This document shows, piece by piece, positions 23,987-34,630 of a stretch of DNA of 64,000 nucleotides. The position numbers and the translations under genes were made by a program. A model generated the notes under the pieces. The model did no database searches. It saw only the letters and a list, made by a program, of their open reading frames with translations, and was not told where the DNA came from. Location: positions 2,245,205-2,309,204 of the forward strand of contig JAMWFC010000051.1 of the NCBI GenBank assembly GCA_027475525.1. The letters run 5' to 3'. Numbering within the stretch: position 1 is the stretch's first letter; each line of letters starts with the position of its first letter. This DNA comes from Macrolepiota albuminosa (lineage: Eukaryota > Basidiomycota > Agaricomycetes > Agaricales > Agaricaceae).

Positions 23987-24433
23987 CTATGTTCGCGACG
24001 GAGGGGATACCTGTTGAGGAATTGTAGATATAATATATAAGACTCGGATGTTATCACACTCACAAGTATCACACCATCTCCTCTGACGAAAAGCATCTCC
24101 ATTTTGCGCTTTGCAACCTGTATGCACTCATTAGTTGGGTGCATATTTCTGCAGCAAGTGTTCCTCGCACATTGACGGCACCCTCTGGAGCACCCTCTAC
24201 GTCTACCAGCATAATAGTCTCTTCAACATCGCTCAGAATCAAGTTCATATGTCCATCATAGGCCTGTATACGTCTTCACGGTGAGTTCTAGTAAACAAAG
24301 GTTTTGATCATATAATCCGCACATGAAGAATTCCCGTAATCTCTCTATCACCCCTCAGTTTCACAAAGACGCGCTCGCTGAGTGACAACCGAATGAGGTC
24401 AAATGGCTCCTGGATGCCTGAGGATGAGTCCAT
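23987..24433 (-). CDS. LSM3: U6 snRNA-associated Sm-like protein LSm3
   Basis: The start is ATG 24433 ([18 protein letters not shown]) and the stop TAG is at 23987-23989. Four exons: Sm1 motif [20 protein letters not shown], intron, [19 protein letters not shown], intron, [18 protein letters not shown] (Sm2), intron, VSPPSRT. The intron after GAVN (GTGCGA donor, CAACTAATG branch, CATACAG acceptor) is needed to keep frame; reading through it gives a false stop. LSm3 belongs to the Lsm2-8 ring on U6 snRNA and to the Lsm1-7 mRNA-decay ring. It is divergent from the U1C gene with only 85 bp between the starts. Confidence 0.88.
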
Positions 24434-24518
24434 GAAGTCAAGAAGTTGTCACATGTTATTTTAAACTCCGCCATTTATCTTCAATTCAAACTCGCAGCTG
24501 ACAACGCACTGCTGCCAA
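24434..24518. promoter_or_regulatory. 85-bp divergent promoter shared by LSM3 and U1C
   Basis: The two spliceosomal genes start back to back. The spacer is too short for two independent promoters, so shared control is likely (inference). Confidence 0.6.
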
Positions 24519-25496
24519 ATGCCTGTGCGTACTACTCTCTAGGTATCTGCTTCCCCTTCTCACTGCTTTGCAAACTTTTAGAAGCACTATTGCGACTACT
24601 GTGATGTCTTTTTAACTCACGATTCCACTTCAGGTAAGTCATCGTGATCATAATACATGGACTTTTCTCATCCACCTTGGGTTGCAGTACGGAAAGCCCA
24701 TAATAGCGGAAGGAATCATCTTGCAAACGTTCGGGACTATTATGCTTGTGTGTTGATATTTTCACATCTGTCTGACGATGTCTAACTCTTCTCGTAGCAC
24801 TTGGTCACGACAAAGCACAAAGTATCATTGACCAGATAACATCTGCCTACGAGACCAGCGGCGGTCCACCTCCTGGCGGATTCGGCTTTGGACCTCAACA
24901 TCTCGTCGGCCCTCCTCCTGGTTACGGTGGACCTCCAGCTGGATTCGGTGGGCCCATGCCTCCAGGTGGACGTGGGTTGTCCCATCAACCGTCTCGCAAG
25001 TACTTACTAACACCTCAATAGCCCGACCTCCTTTCCCTCCTGGACCCGGCTTCCCACCTATGATGCCTCCTGGCGGGCCTCCTTTTCCTCCAAACGGTGG
25101 TCCTCCCGGCGTGCCTCATCCAGGTTTTGGTGGTATGTTTCCCGTTCACTGATCTTGCTGCTGTTCTGACTTTGTTTAGGACCTCCCCCCTTCCCTCCGA
25201 ATACTGTGCCACCAGGTGGTGCTCCTCCGTTTCCTCCTAACGGCGGACCTCCTGGTGGTTTCCCGCCCCCCGGAGCTGTAATGGGCGGGCCCAATAGCGG
25301 CCCAGGTTTCCTCCTAACGGCGGACCTCCTGGTGGTTTCCCGCCCCCCGGAGCTGTAATGGGCGGGCCCAATAGCGGCCCAGGCGCCTAATGGCCCTCCA
25401 CCACCCCAGGCACCTCTACAAAATGGTAGCGCGCCTCCTTCGGCTAGTGGTCCCAGCATTCATCCCGACAGGTTGAGAATGATGAACGGAAGATAA
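24519..25496 (+). CDS. YHC1: U1 small nuclear ribonucleoprotein C (U1C)
   Basis: The first coding exon is only ATGCCT (24519-24524), followed by an intron to 24581. Exon 2 (24582-24633) gives KHYCDYCDVFLTHDSTS and exon 3 (24688-24747) gives VRKAHNSGRNHLANVRDYYA, together the C2H2 zinc finger of U1C. Exon 4 begins SLGHDKAQSIIDQITSAYE, then a Pro/Gly-rich tail typical of the family. Further introns lie near 24969-25020 (GTGGGT donor, ACTAAC branch) and 25130-25180. U1C stabilises U1 snRNA pairing with the 5' splice site. The 77-bp duplication at 25229 breaks the tail; two bases appear to be lost after 25382, after which APNGPPPPQAPLQNGS runs to TAA at 25494. Confidence 0.9.
25229..25382. repeat. 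77-bp perfect direct duplication (25229-25305 / 25306-25382)
   Basis: It lies in the Pro/Gly tail of U1C. The segment PPNGGPPGGFPPPGAVMGG appears twice. Two bases are needed between 25382 and 25383 to keep frame. Confidence 0.95.
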
Positions 25497-26589
25497 ATCT
25501 TGTTCATTAAGTAGGTGTATATCGCTTCTCGATGCTTTTTTCCCCTTTCCTGAGGTCGACCAATCCTGTGAAAAGTTCATGAATGTTTTCTTGAATTAGT
25601 AAGGTATTTTCTTGACTGTATGACAAGGTTGTTTGTATGCTTTCTATATTTTACCCGTTGAAGTTGCCTTAACGAAGTACATCGTAGTACATGACTCGAG
25701 TTGCGGCTGTGTAGTGTATGATGGATAATATGAGCGGTGAAATTTAAGCGTACGTGGCCTATGACTTTTAGACATGGTCACATCAACAAAAGGACGTAAT
25801 TCGTTGGTACCAGATGGAGTCAAAGAGAAAATGAAAGTAGGAAGATAAAATATTCACACATTTTTATTCGCTGATCCTGTGAGTATCAGGTTTGTGCTTG
25901 TGGTTTGATATATCAGGACAGCGTTACGGAAGGTACATGCGCTGGGCATAGGAAGATTGCCTACCCAACGACCTACGCCACCTAGGCAGAGCCCGATCTT
26001 TATGTGCCAGTTTTATTAGGAACCGATCTATGGATAAGAAGGATAGTTTCAGCCTCTTATCTGGATTGCACTGGACAAGAAGAACTAATTACTCCTACTT
26101 TGAGTGGATTCAATTGTCTAGCCTTCTTTAGCGTATAATGGGAACAGTTTCAGTTTCTTCGATGACCATGCACTTCAAATCACTACTATTGCAGATTGAG
26201 ACCTGGTCGGATCATGTCCAACGGATGCATTTCTCTTCCAGACTTGTATGAACAAAAGCTCGGGATCACTGAAACGAGAACTTCCATTTAAGCACGTAGA
26301 TACGTAGTCTATCTAGCCTTATCCTTGTAGATAGTACTGTTACAAACTTCCGGTCTCGTTCTTGGCGGCTGAATTTGGGGTCGAGTTTGTTATATACGTT
26401 TTGCATGTACTAATCGCGGTGAGCAAGAGATGTTACTCGCGGTCTCTGACATGGGTAGAGTCGTGTGGCGTTCTAATAAGTCAGTAGCAAACGTGCGTGA
26501 AAAACGACTTGATCGCTGATCGGACGGAACGCTGTCTTAATAAATCATGAGACCAAGCAACAGTGGTATCTTGCTTGTTTCTTTACACC
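25497..26589. other. Gene-poor stretch between U1C and VTC1
   Basis: About 1.1 kb, the longest spacer in the window. I see no open reading frame with coding character, no tRNA and no repeat; it is moderately AT-rich. It should include the U1C 3' UTR and the VTC1 promoter. A noncoding RNA cannot be excluded. Confidence 0.5.
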
Positions 26590-27191
26590 ATGTCCACACA
26601 ACCCCTGCTCCAGAGAACAGCTAATAAACGCATTGCACTCCCTGTCCGCGTCGAACCTAAGGTCTCCTTCGCTAACGAACGTACATTTCTGTCATGGTTG
26701 CACTTCACTGTCGTTCTTGGCGGTCTCGCGGTTGGCTTGTTAAACTTTGGAGATAAGGTGCGCACGATACCTCTCTCCACCCGTGTCGCCACTTATTCCT
26801 GTCCAGGTCGGAAAAATCAGTGCAGCACTGTTTTCCGTTGTTGGTAAGCATGTGCTAGCCCTTTGGATGTCCTTGTAACCCTAACAACTCGAATTCCTTC
26901 CGAATGTCTCTCCATAGCCATGGCTATTATGTTATATGCTCTATACACATACCATTGGCGAGCTGCCTCCATTCGTAGAGGTGGAAAAGGACCCTATGAC
27001 GATCGACTTGGACCGGTGCGTTTTTGTTGGCTTTTTGGACTGTCCTTGTTAATGAACCTTCTTTAAGACAATTTTATGCGTCGCCCTTCTAGGTACGGCA
27101 TTGCCATGTTTAAACCTTGGAACTTTCTGATTCTGCTCCAGTGGCTGTTATTATCAACTTCGTTCTTCGGTTCACAGATCTAGAACCATGA
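26590..27191 (+). CDS. VTC1: Vacuolar transporter chaperone subunit VTC1
   Basis: The start is ATG 26590 ([18 protein letters not shown]) and the stop TGA is at 27189-27191. Five short exons spell a three-span membrane protein: [37 protein letters not shown], then [45 protein letters not shown], and [19 protein letters not shown] ending TDLEP. The length (about 125 residues) matches VTC1. It is the small membrane subunit of the VTC complex that makes and imports polyphosphate at the vacuole and also affects V-ATPase function. All splice joins keep frame. Confidence 0.9.
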
Positions 27192-27297
27192 TCCGTATGT
27201 TGAAGTGAATATCACGAGATTTCTGTTTCTTATCTAGTGAAATTGTGTAAAAAAATAAATCACAGTATATATAGGTATGTGTATGCATGTACAGCAA

Positions 27298-29182
27298 CTA
27301 ACTACGCTTCTGTCGCTTTGTACCTGCCCTTGTAGTCGCTGATGTGTCGACCGAAGAAATTGACATGGACCGTCGTGCCTGTGATTCTGGTCATCAGATG
27401 TTTTCTATGCCTTGATACAACTCACCTGTTTCCTACTTCGTGTGCTTACAATGCTTTGTGATCGTCCATCTTCACCAATAACTTCACTTGGTTCGTCAAC
27501 ATCCATGTGATCACCTGTTAATTCTCTCTCAACACCCTGGCTGTCCCGCATTCCTAAGCGACCCTTCAATATTCGGGTGTCATATTCGACCTTATCAACA
27601 AGCCGCTTCGTTTCGACCAAAGCTGCCGTCGCTTCTAGAAGTGAGTCAAGCTGCCAGATATTATCGCGAGTGGGCATTACGAGTCGATTATGATTAATCC
27701 CAAGTTCTGCGAGGGCGGCAGTTATTTTGGGAGCAACAGCTGCCTTAGGCGTAGGGAGTTTGTATGAACGAAGGTTGGCTGGTTGATGCGCCGCTTTCGT
27801 AACAGGTACTGTTGTTGGATCTGTCCGGATTATACAATTTGCAGCGTCTTAAGGATGTATTAGCAACGTCGCTTCAAAGTAATAGTATCATACCAAAAGC
27901 AGCATTTCTCGCAGTGGGTGGTCGTTTGACTGGCGTGACAGGTACAACGGGTGTAGTTGGTGTATCGAGCTCCAAAGCTGAGCCACGTTTTTTCTTCTTC
28001 GTCTCGATAGTCAGGTTGGACAATCCTTCATCTTCAACTATGTCCGGAAGACCCGAATCAATGCCAGCGAGCGTCCGGAGAAGCTCTTCCCTATCTTTTT
28101 TGAATTTTCGCTCATTCTGCTCTAAGCGCTTGACTTCAATGAAAAGCGCCTCCTCTTCGGCGATCTGTTCAGGGCTTCGACTCTCCAAACTCAGAATATA
28201 CTTTTTACGAGTCAACTCTCGTTCTACCGGCGCATCAGATTGATTAACAAATTGAGGCGAAAAAATGAAGACATGCCCTTTTTACGAGTCAACTCTCGTT
28301 CTACCGGCGCATCAGATTGATTAACAAATTGAGGCGAAAAAATGAAGACATGCCTTGTCAAAGTTGTAACTTGAGATCATTGCATTCTTACTCTGCTCAT
28401 CACCCGCCCAAGGCCGATTCCGCACAAGCTTTCTACACACACTGTAATATCTGTCTTTGAGATCCTAGAATGAATTTGCATTGAGAGATCTTGTGTGTCT
28501 AAATATGCAATCTTACATCCACTGTCCGCGTGACACCTCCGGGGAAGTCATAGCGATCATATACGACGAACCATCGAACATCATAATCTCGAGCCACGGA
28601 GAAGAGATAATCTGTTTCATCCTTCGACCAATCTTTGTCTACGACAAATCAGTAAAAGGACACAAACTTTGCAAGAGCACCAACCTTCCAAAAAACGTGT
28701 ATACTCGTCCTGAGAATAGGTAAAGACATTTGCAGGCACATTGTACTTGACAAATGGATACTCTGCTCCTCAAGTAAGTCGAATTTGATGTCGAAGACAA
28801 AACATTCAGCTCACCTGCATCCTCAACCGTAGAAGCCTTTACCCAATGACGAAGTTCGAGTGAATCTGGGCGTGCGCCGTTCTTAAATGCACGGCATTCC
28901 CTGAGGAACAGGGGTCAAATGTCCAATTGAAAGCTGTAACGAGAGAATTTCTCACCATCTGACCTTATTCCCACTACCAAGGTTCGGTTTCTGCTTCAGC
29001 CGAGGTTTAACAGCAACTAATGAGGGCACGGATGGTCCAATAAGCGCATAAAGTTCTCTCGAGATTCCTTCAGGTTTTCGTGTCGACGGTTGAGTCTGTT
29101 TCTTAGATTGGGACGGTCCAGGTGTTGCCGATGGTTCAGGGAGAGAAAGAATACTGCGAACGTCTGCAGCTGAGGCGGCCAT
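27298..29182 (-). CDS. SWC4: SWR1/NuA4 complex subunit SWC4 (DMAP1 homologue)
   Basis: The start is ATG 29182 (MAASAADVRSILSLPEPS) and the stop is at 27298. Blocks of the DMAP1 family: EGISRELYALIGPSVPSL, RLKQKPNLGSGNKVRW, ELRHWVKAS, YPFVKYNVPANVFTYS, the SANT-like segment WSKDETDYLFSVARDYDVRW, FVVYDRYDFPGG, RTVDDLKDRYYSVCRKL and ELTRKKYILSLESRSPEQI. The C-terminal half has a Lys-rich stretch, then VMPTRDNIWQLDSLLEATA. SWC4 links SWR1 (H2A.Z deposition) and NuA4 (histone acetylation). The 77-bp duplication at 28201 sits near the SYNFDK/ELTRKKY junction, where one added base plus a GC-AG intron would give the family-like FDKERELTRKKY. Confidence 0.85.
28201..28354. repeat. 77-bp perfect direct duplication (28201-28277 / 28278-28354)
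   Basis: It lies in SWC4 over an exon start and the preceding intron. Keeping frame probably needs one added base between 28354 and 28355. Confidence 0.95.
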
Positions 29183-29315
29183 GGATGGGACACAATGGTG
29201 ATGTGTCACGTGTCACAGTTATGAACAAGTTAAGCGCTGAACTGCCATTTTGAATGAACATCATAAGATGACACAGGCCAGGCGCCTATTTCCGCAAACC
29301 GTAACATCCATCTAA
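29183..29315. promoter_or_regulatory. Divergent promoter between SWC4 and the AAA ATPase
   Basis: A 133-bp spacer with the palindrome-rich motif GTCACGTGTCACA near 29205-29217, which includes a CACGTG E-box. Basic helix-loop-helix binding is possible (inference). Confidence 0.45.
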
Positions 29316-31465
29316 ATGGAAGACCATGAGGCATTCGTCAATGTCTGGTATGATCATGATGGTATGACCAGTAACACGGAAAGCAAGGGTGGCTTCTACG
29401 GCGAATGGTCTAAGCAAGGTGATGTTCCAGGACTTAGTCTGTCTACTTTGGCTCAACATCACATAGCCTCCGCAAAACACAGTGATCCCTTACTTGTTGG
29501 GTATGTATTATCACATTCAGCTCTTTGAAGACACTCGATTGTGATGGGTCTTAAAAGCGCCGATGCTCTCCGTCGCCTCTATCCTGGTCACTCTGTCGTG
29601 TTGTCGACTGACTTCAATATGAATATCCTCAATCACCCTGAAGTGGTCACGATTCCGGTGGAGCAGACACCCCTTGTTACAAACATTGTTTTTGTCCCCG
29701 TAGCCCGCGGTATTGGGACCATACCTGGGATTTTGGTTGATCATGTTCAGTTCGGCGTCTTTAAGGCCTCTTGGAATGTAAGGATCTCTTGTTTCAACGT
29801 TATTTTACGTGCGTTAAGACATATTGATTACTTACAGAAATATGATTATCTGCTCTTCATAGTACAAGTGAGCCATCGATTAAATCACCAACTTTGTGGC
29901 AGCCTGAATATTTTGACGCCAAGTGTCCATCCGGACTCGGTACAATTGTTGCCCGTTATCTAGTTCATGACGGTATGTAAGACTGATTTTTTGCTTTGGA
30001 GCATTGTTTAACTCCTTATTATCTATCAGGCCCGGAGGAAAACTCACGCCTTTTGCTTCTTACAGTTGGCACGTGGTCTGCTCAACTTCATGACGAATTA
30101 TGGGTTTACAACAAAGGATTTTGGCAAAAAGACCATGGTCTTTGGTTAGATGTTCAAAAGGGCAACTGGGAAGACGTCATCCTAAACCCAGACTTCAAAA
30201 GGGCTCTGCAGAAGGACGTGTACGGCTTTTTCACCTCTGAAAAGGTTTACAATGACCTAGGGATCCCTTGGAAAGTTTGTAAAAGTCATACTGTCTCAGT
30301 CGGAGGCTCATTGGTCTCCTTAGCGCGGCCTCATATTGCATGGGACCCCTGGCAAGTATAGGCCTTGTTTAGTTGATACGATACATATAGCTCATAGTCT
30401 CTTAGGTAACGGGAAGACTATCAGCCTCCGAGTGATCATGAAGACCTGTGAGGCAAATGGGTTCTTGCCGCTCTATGTGAAGTCCCTTCAGAGTCAATAT
30501 TCTGTTCTTCATTACCTGTCCAGGTGACTAAGTTTTCACCTTAGGTTGGAAGGGCGAGGAACGTTCCATGGATGAGGTCTTTACTCATGCTCGAAAACTG
30601 TCTCCATGTCTCCTCATACTTGAAGATCTCGACAGTCTTATTAACGACAGAAATCGCTCCTTCTTCCTGAACCAGTTAGATGGTTTAACAGGAAACGATG
30701 GGCTGCTAGTCATCAGCACTACAAACCATCTTGAACAACTTGATCCTGGTCTGAGAGATCGTCCTAGCCGTTTTGACAGAAAATTGTAGGTTCTATTATG
30801 TATTTATTTATAAGGCTAATCATTGCTGATTATCATGGTTTAGTAAATTTGATGACCCTGACCTGGAAGGACGGACGTTATATGCCAAGTATTGGCAGAA
30901 CAAGTTGAAGAATAACAAGAACATTTTTTTCACTGACAGACTCGTTGATGATATTGCCATTGCAACTGAAAAGTTCAGTTTTGCTTATCTCAAAGAGGCC
31001 TTGTCTGTTGGTTCCTCTCTTCCTAGGTGTAAAGCAATTAACTTTACTTGTGGTGTTTCATCACTTGTTGAGCTGGCTGGCCTCGACGGGGATGACCCTG
31101 AGAAGCCTACGTTCGAGCAGCTCGTTCACAATCAGATCAAGGCTCTGAGAAAGGAACTGGAGCTTTCTGCTAGTTTCAAACATGAAAAATCAGCACAGAG
31201 GGACGACCTAAGCTTGACTTCAAGCTCGAAACAAGCGACGCGTCCAAACAGCGACTGCTTACAGTCTGTCCTGGACATTATTTCGACCTCTGTTAGCTCG
31301 TCTCGCGGAAAGTCTCGCATTTTCCTCGATGCACCGATCAGTACTTGCGAGAAAAACGCTACGTCAGGATCTTATGGAGGGTATATTTCTCCATTACAAG
31401 AATCGGAATGGTTGCAGAACATGAGGACACGTGTCAATTGGCTAAAGGTGTGGGGTGATCAGTAG
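29316..31465 (+). CDS. BCS1-like AAA ATPase
   Basis: ATG 29316 opens [19 protein letters not shown]. An intron (about 29501-29555) joins DPLLVG to [15 protein letters not shown]. An unassigned N-terminal part of roughly 230 residues precedes the AAA module. LGIPWK and then, across two introns, [14 protein letters not shown] form Walker [11 protein letters not shown] is Walker [21 protein letters not shown] holds the sensor and arginine-finger region; [12 protein letters not shown] follows. The C-terminal part is Ser-rich and charged. The AAA core resembles BCS1-like ATPases, which are expanded in mushrooms; no mitochondrial bcs1 N-terminal domain or membrane span is seen, so the role is unknown. 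GTPGNGKT has the usual lysine and threonine, so it should bind ATP. Confidence 0.75.
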
Positions 31466-31670
31466 ACACGTTGCCTTCAAATGGAGATTTTGGGTCTCTG
31501 TATGGTTCATTTCGATTTCGATATGTAGGATGATCTCAATCTCTGAGATCTGATATGTTATCTGAGTAAATCTTATTTTGACCCTAATTTGGTATGAGAT
31601 CAGATATCGATGACTTCGATCTGCTTCTACTATCTTGCTTCTCCCATTGACTCCTTGCCAGCCCGAACAT

Positions 31671-34455
31671 ATGTCGAAGCCTCCAAGGCCTGATACAACA
31701 TCTGATCCTCTGGTTTCTCTATTCAAATCTATTGGACTGACTCAGGCAAAAGCTCAGGAAGCCGCGAAGTCTCCGAAAGGTGCTGCAATTCTCAAAGATA
31801 TCATTGAAAGCTATCATACAGTGTCATCTGGAGAGCTCAATGGGAAACAGGCGGGTCTCATCGTGGCGCTTTCTGGAGCATTAGCCAAAGCATCTATAGA
31901 CCCCACAGAGAGGGACTATCTGATCGCGACAATACTCGACAATAAATTAAAATCAGTTGATCAAGTAACAGGCGAGTTTTTCTATGTCAGGTCTTCTTCT
32001 TCATTACTAATAACTAGGAAAGCCGCCGTGAAGTTCGTTGAGACGCACAAGACACCTATAGACGAGGCTGAATTTAATAAGGAGTGTGGCGTTGGTGCGT
32101 TGTTGAAGGTTGTCGACAAATCTACTATGCCTCACTTATTGTCAGGCGTCAGCATAACTCCAGAAGAATTAAATGTTCGAGTAACAGAATATATTCAATC
32201 CAACGCAGTAGCAGGTTGGGTTAGTCTTGGTGCCGTTATCAGCGCTCTGAGAGCAAGTCCCGAGCTTCGATGGGCAAATCCTCTTGACGTGAAGAATGCG
32301 GTAGAGAAAGGCTTCACAGAAGTTTTTGGTGCGAAGGAAGCTGCTAAACCGAAAGGCAAGGTGAGATCGCGTGACGTTTAGTTCGAGCCTATATGTAGAC
32401 TTGACACGCGTTAGGAACCTAAGGACGCAAAGTCAGCTGTAAAGCAAGAAAAAACTACTGAATCCGGAAATTCTGACCCCTCGTCGACACGAAAGAGCGT
32501 GTTTGAAGAGGGTTTCCTTGGCTCACTTCACAAGCCTGGTGAAAATCCCCAAGCAAATCCTCGCCACCGCGAAATACACCTTGCAGCAACTGGTGGCAAC
32601 GTTTGGACTCGTTTTCCACCTGAACCGAATGGCTACTTGCATATCGGGCATTCCAAGGCCATTTTCGTCAATTTTGGATACGCTGCCTACCACAATGGAA
32701 AATGCTATCTGCGATATGATGATACAAATCCAGAGAAGGAGGAAGCCAAGTATTTCGAGAGTATACTTGAAATGGTGCGATGGCTCGGGTTTGAGCCATG
32801 GAAGATCACGTATTCGAGCGACTACTTCGACGAACTTTATGGTCTCGCTGTTGAGTTAATTAAGCGGGACAAGGCATATGTCTGCCACTGCACTCGTGAG
32901 TCGATTCTCACTTCGGAGGGAACGTTTAGTTTATATGACTAGAGGAGGAAATCAAGGCTGACCGTGGTGAAAAGCGGGGCCAGCCTAGGCCCTGCATCCA
33001 TCGTAATCGACCGATTTCTGAATCTCTCACTGAGTTCGAAGCCATGAAAAACGGCAAATATCGTCCGAAAGAAGCCAACCTACGGATGAAACAGGATTTA
33101 GAGGACGGTAATCCCCAAATGTGGGATTTGACTGCTTATCGTGTTCTTGATGCACCCCATCACCGAACACATGATAAATGGAAGATATATCCGACGTATG
33201 ACTTTACCCATTGTTTGGTCGATAGTTTCGAAAATATTTCGTACGTATTACTCACTTGCTATATCGTTTTCTGGATTGATGAAGCACTGTTGCCAGACAT
33301 TCTCTCTGTACCACAGAGTTCATCGCCTCACGCCAGTCCTACGAATGGTTGTGTGACGCTGTCGATGTATACAGGCCTAGGCAATCTGAATATGGTAGGC
33401 TCAATCTGGAGGGTACCATTATGTCGAAGCGTAAAATCCATGCGCTTGTTAACGGCGGCTACGTGAATGGTTGGGACGATCCTCGTCTCTATACCCTTAT
33501 TGCTTTGCGACGTCGTGGTGTACCACCGGGCGCGATTATCTCGTTTGTGAGCACTCTGGGCGTCTCGACAGCGGCAACAAACATTGAGACCTCCAGATTT
33601 GAGCAAACAGTTAGGCAGTACCTCGAGAATACCGCGCCACGGCTATTGATGGTGGTTAAACCCCTGAAGGTCACTATCGAGAATCTGCCAGAAGGTTACG
33701 TATCGACGATTGAAAAACCTCTACACCCTAAAGTTCCCGAGCTTGGAACTTCCACAGTACCATTCACACGCAATATCTACATTGAGTCTGACGATTTCCG
33801 TTTGGAAGACTCTAAAGACTATTTCCGCCTTGCCCCTGGAAAGACTGTTGGCCTCTTCGGAGCGCCACATCCCATCACTTACGTCTCGCACAAGATTGAT
33901 CCTGAAACAGGAGAAGTGACAGAAGTTATAGCCAAAGTAGAGAATGAGGGTGCTGTCAAAAAGCCCAAAGCATATATCCAATGGGTGGCAGAACACGCGG
34001 CATCTGGCAGCCCTGTCCGCGTCGACGAGACGCGTATATTCCACCGTCTGTTCAAGAGTGACCGTCCATCCGGAGACATTTCCGATCTCGAGTCCAACAG
34101 CTTGCAGATAGTCAAAGGCGCTCTTGTAGAGACTGGGTTCTGGGCACTCGCGAAACGGTCTCTTATCGAGGCTCGACGGGAAGCAAATCTGCGAACAGAG
34201 AACGCTGCACAAGGAAACAAGATAACTGAAACGAGGACAGGAGATGATACACCACACGCAACGGCTGAGCAACTTGTCGGGAAAGAATGTGTACGATTCC
34301 AAGGCTTACGTGTTGGATACTTTGCTTTAGACAAGGACTCGCGACTTGCCAGTCTCGACGAATCCGACACAGCGGAGGCGTCGAGGAAACAAGGAGATTA
34401 TGTAGTACTCAACCGTATCGTCAGTTTGAAGGAGGACTCAGGCAAAGCAATTTGA
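31671..34455 (+). CDS. GLN4: Glutaminyl-tRNA synthetase, cytosolic
   Basis: The start is ATG 31671 ([12 protein letters not shown]). The N-terminal YqeY/GatB-like appendage ([19 protein letters not shown]) is split by introns. A Lys-rich linker leads to the class I catalytic core: [33 protein letters not shown] (HIGH motif), [51 protein letters not shown], and the KMSKS-type loop [12 protein letters not shown]. The C-terminal anticodon-binding beta-barrels run from [13 protein letters not shown] to the stop at 34453. The enzyme charges tRNA-Gln with glutamine. The intron after CHCT must be removed, otherwise the reading stops near 32942. No 77-bp duplication falls in this gene. Confidence 0.92.
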
Positions 34456-34630
34456 CCAATTTAATTGGGTTCTAGAGTTTGATCTCTCAACTTTTTGTCA
34501 ATTATATGAATGCAATACTCCGTATTTGTAGAAAGGCAGCGGTATACGTGGAATGGAAGGTCGTAAGAAAAGCAATCAGAATAAAACGTGAAGAGTCACC
34601 CGATAGAAGAAGCCATGAATATCAAGTCGC

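Noticed and set aside
25058..25459. Gly/Pro-rich open frame on the minus strand
   Set aside because: It is the antisense shadow of the low-complexity Pro/Gly tail of U1C and has no start context or splice structure of its own.
33721..34370. Minus-strand frames of 163-193 codons
   Set aside because: They lie exactly opposite the C-terminal exon of glutaminyl-tRNA synthetase, which is clearly the coding strand.
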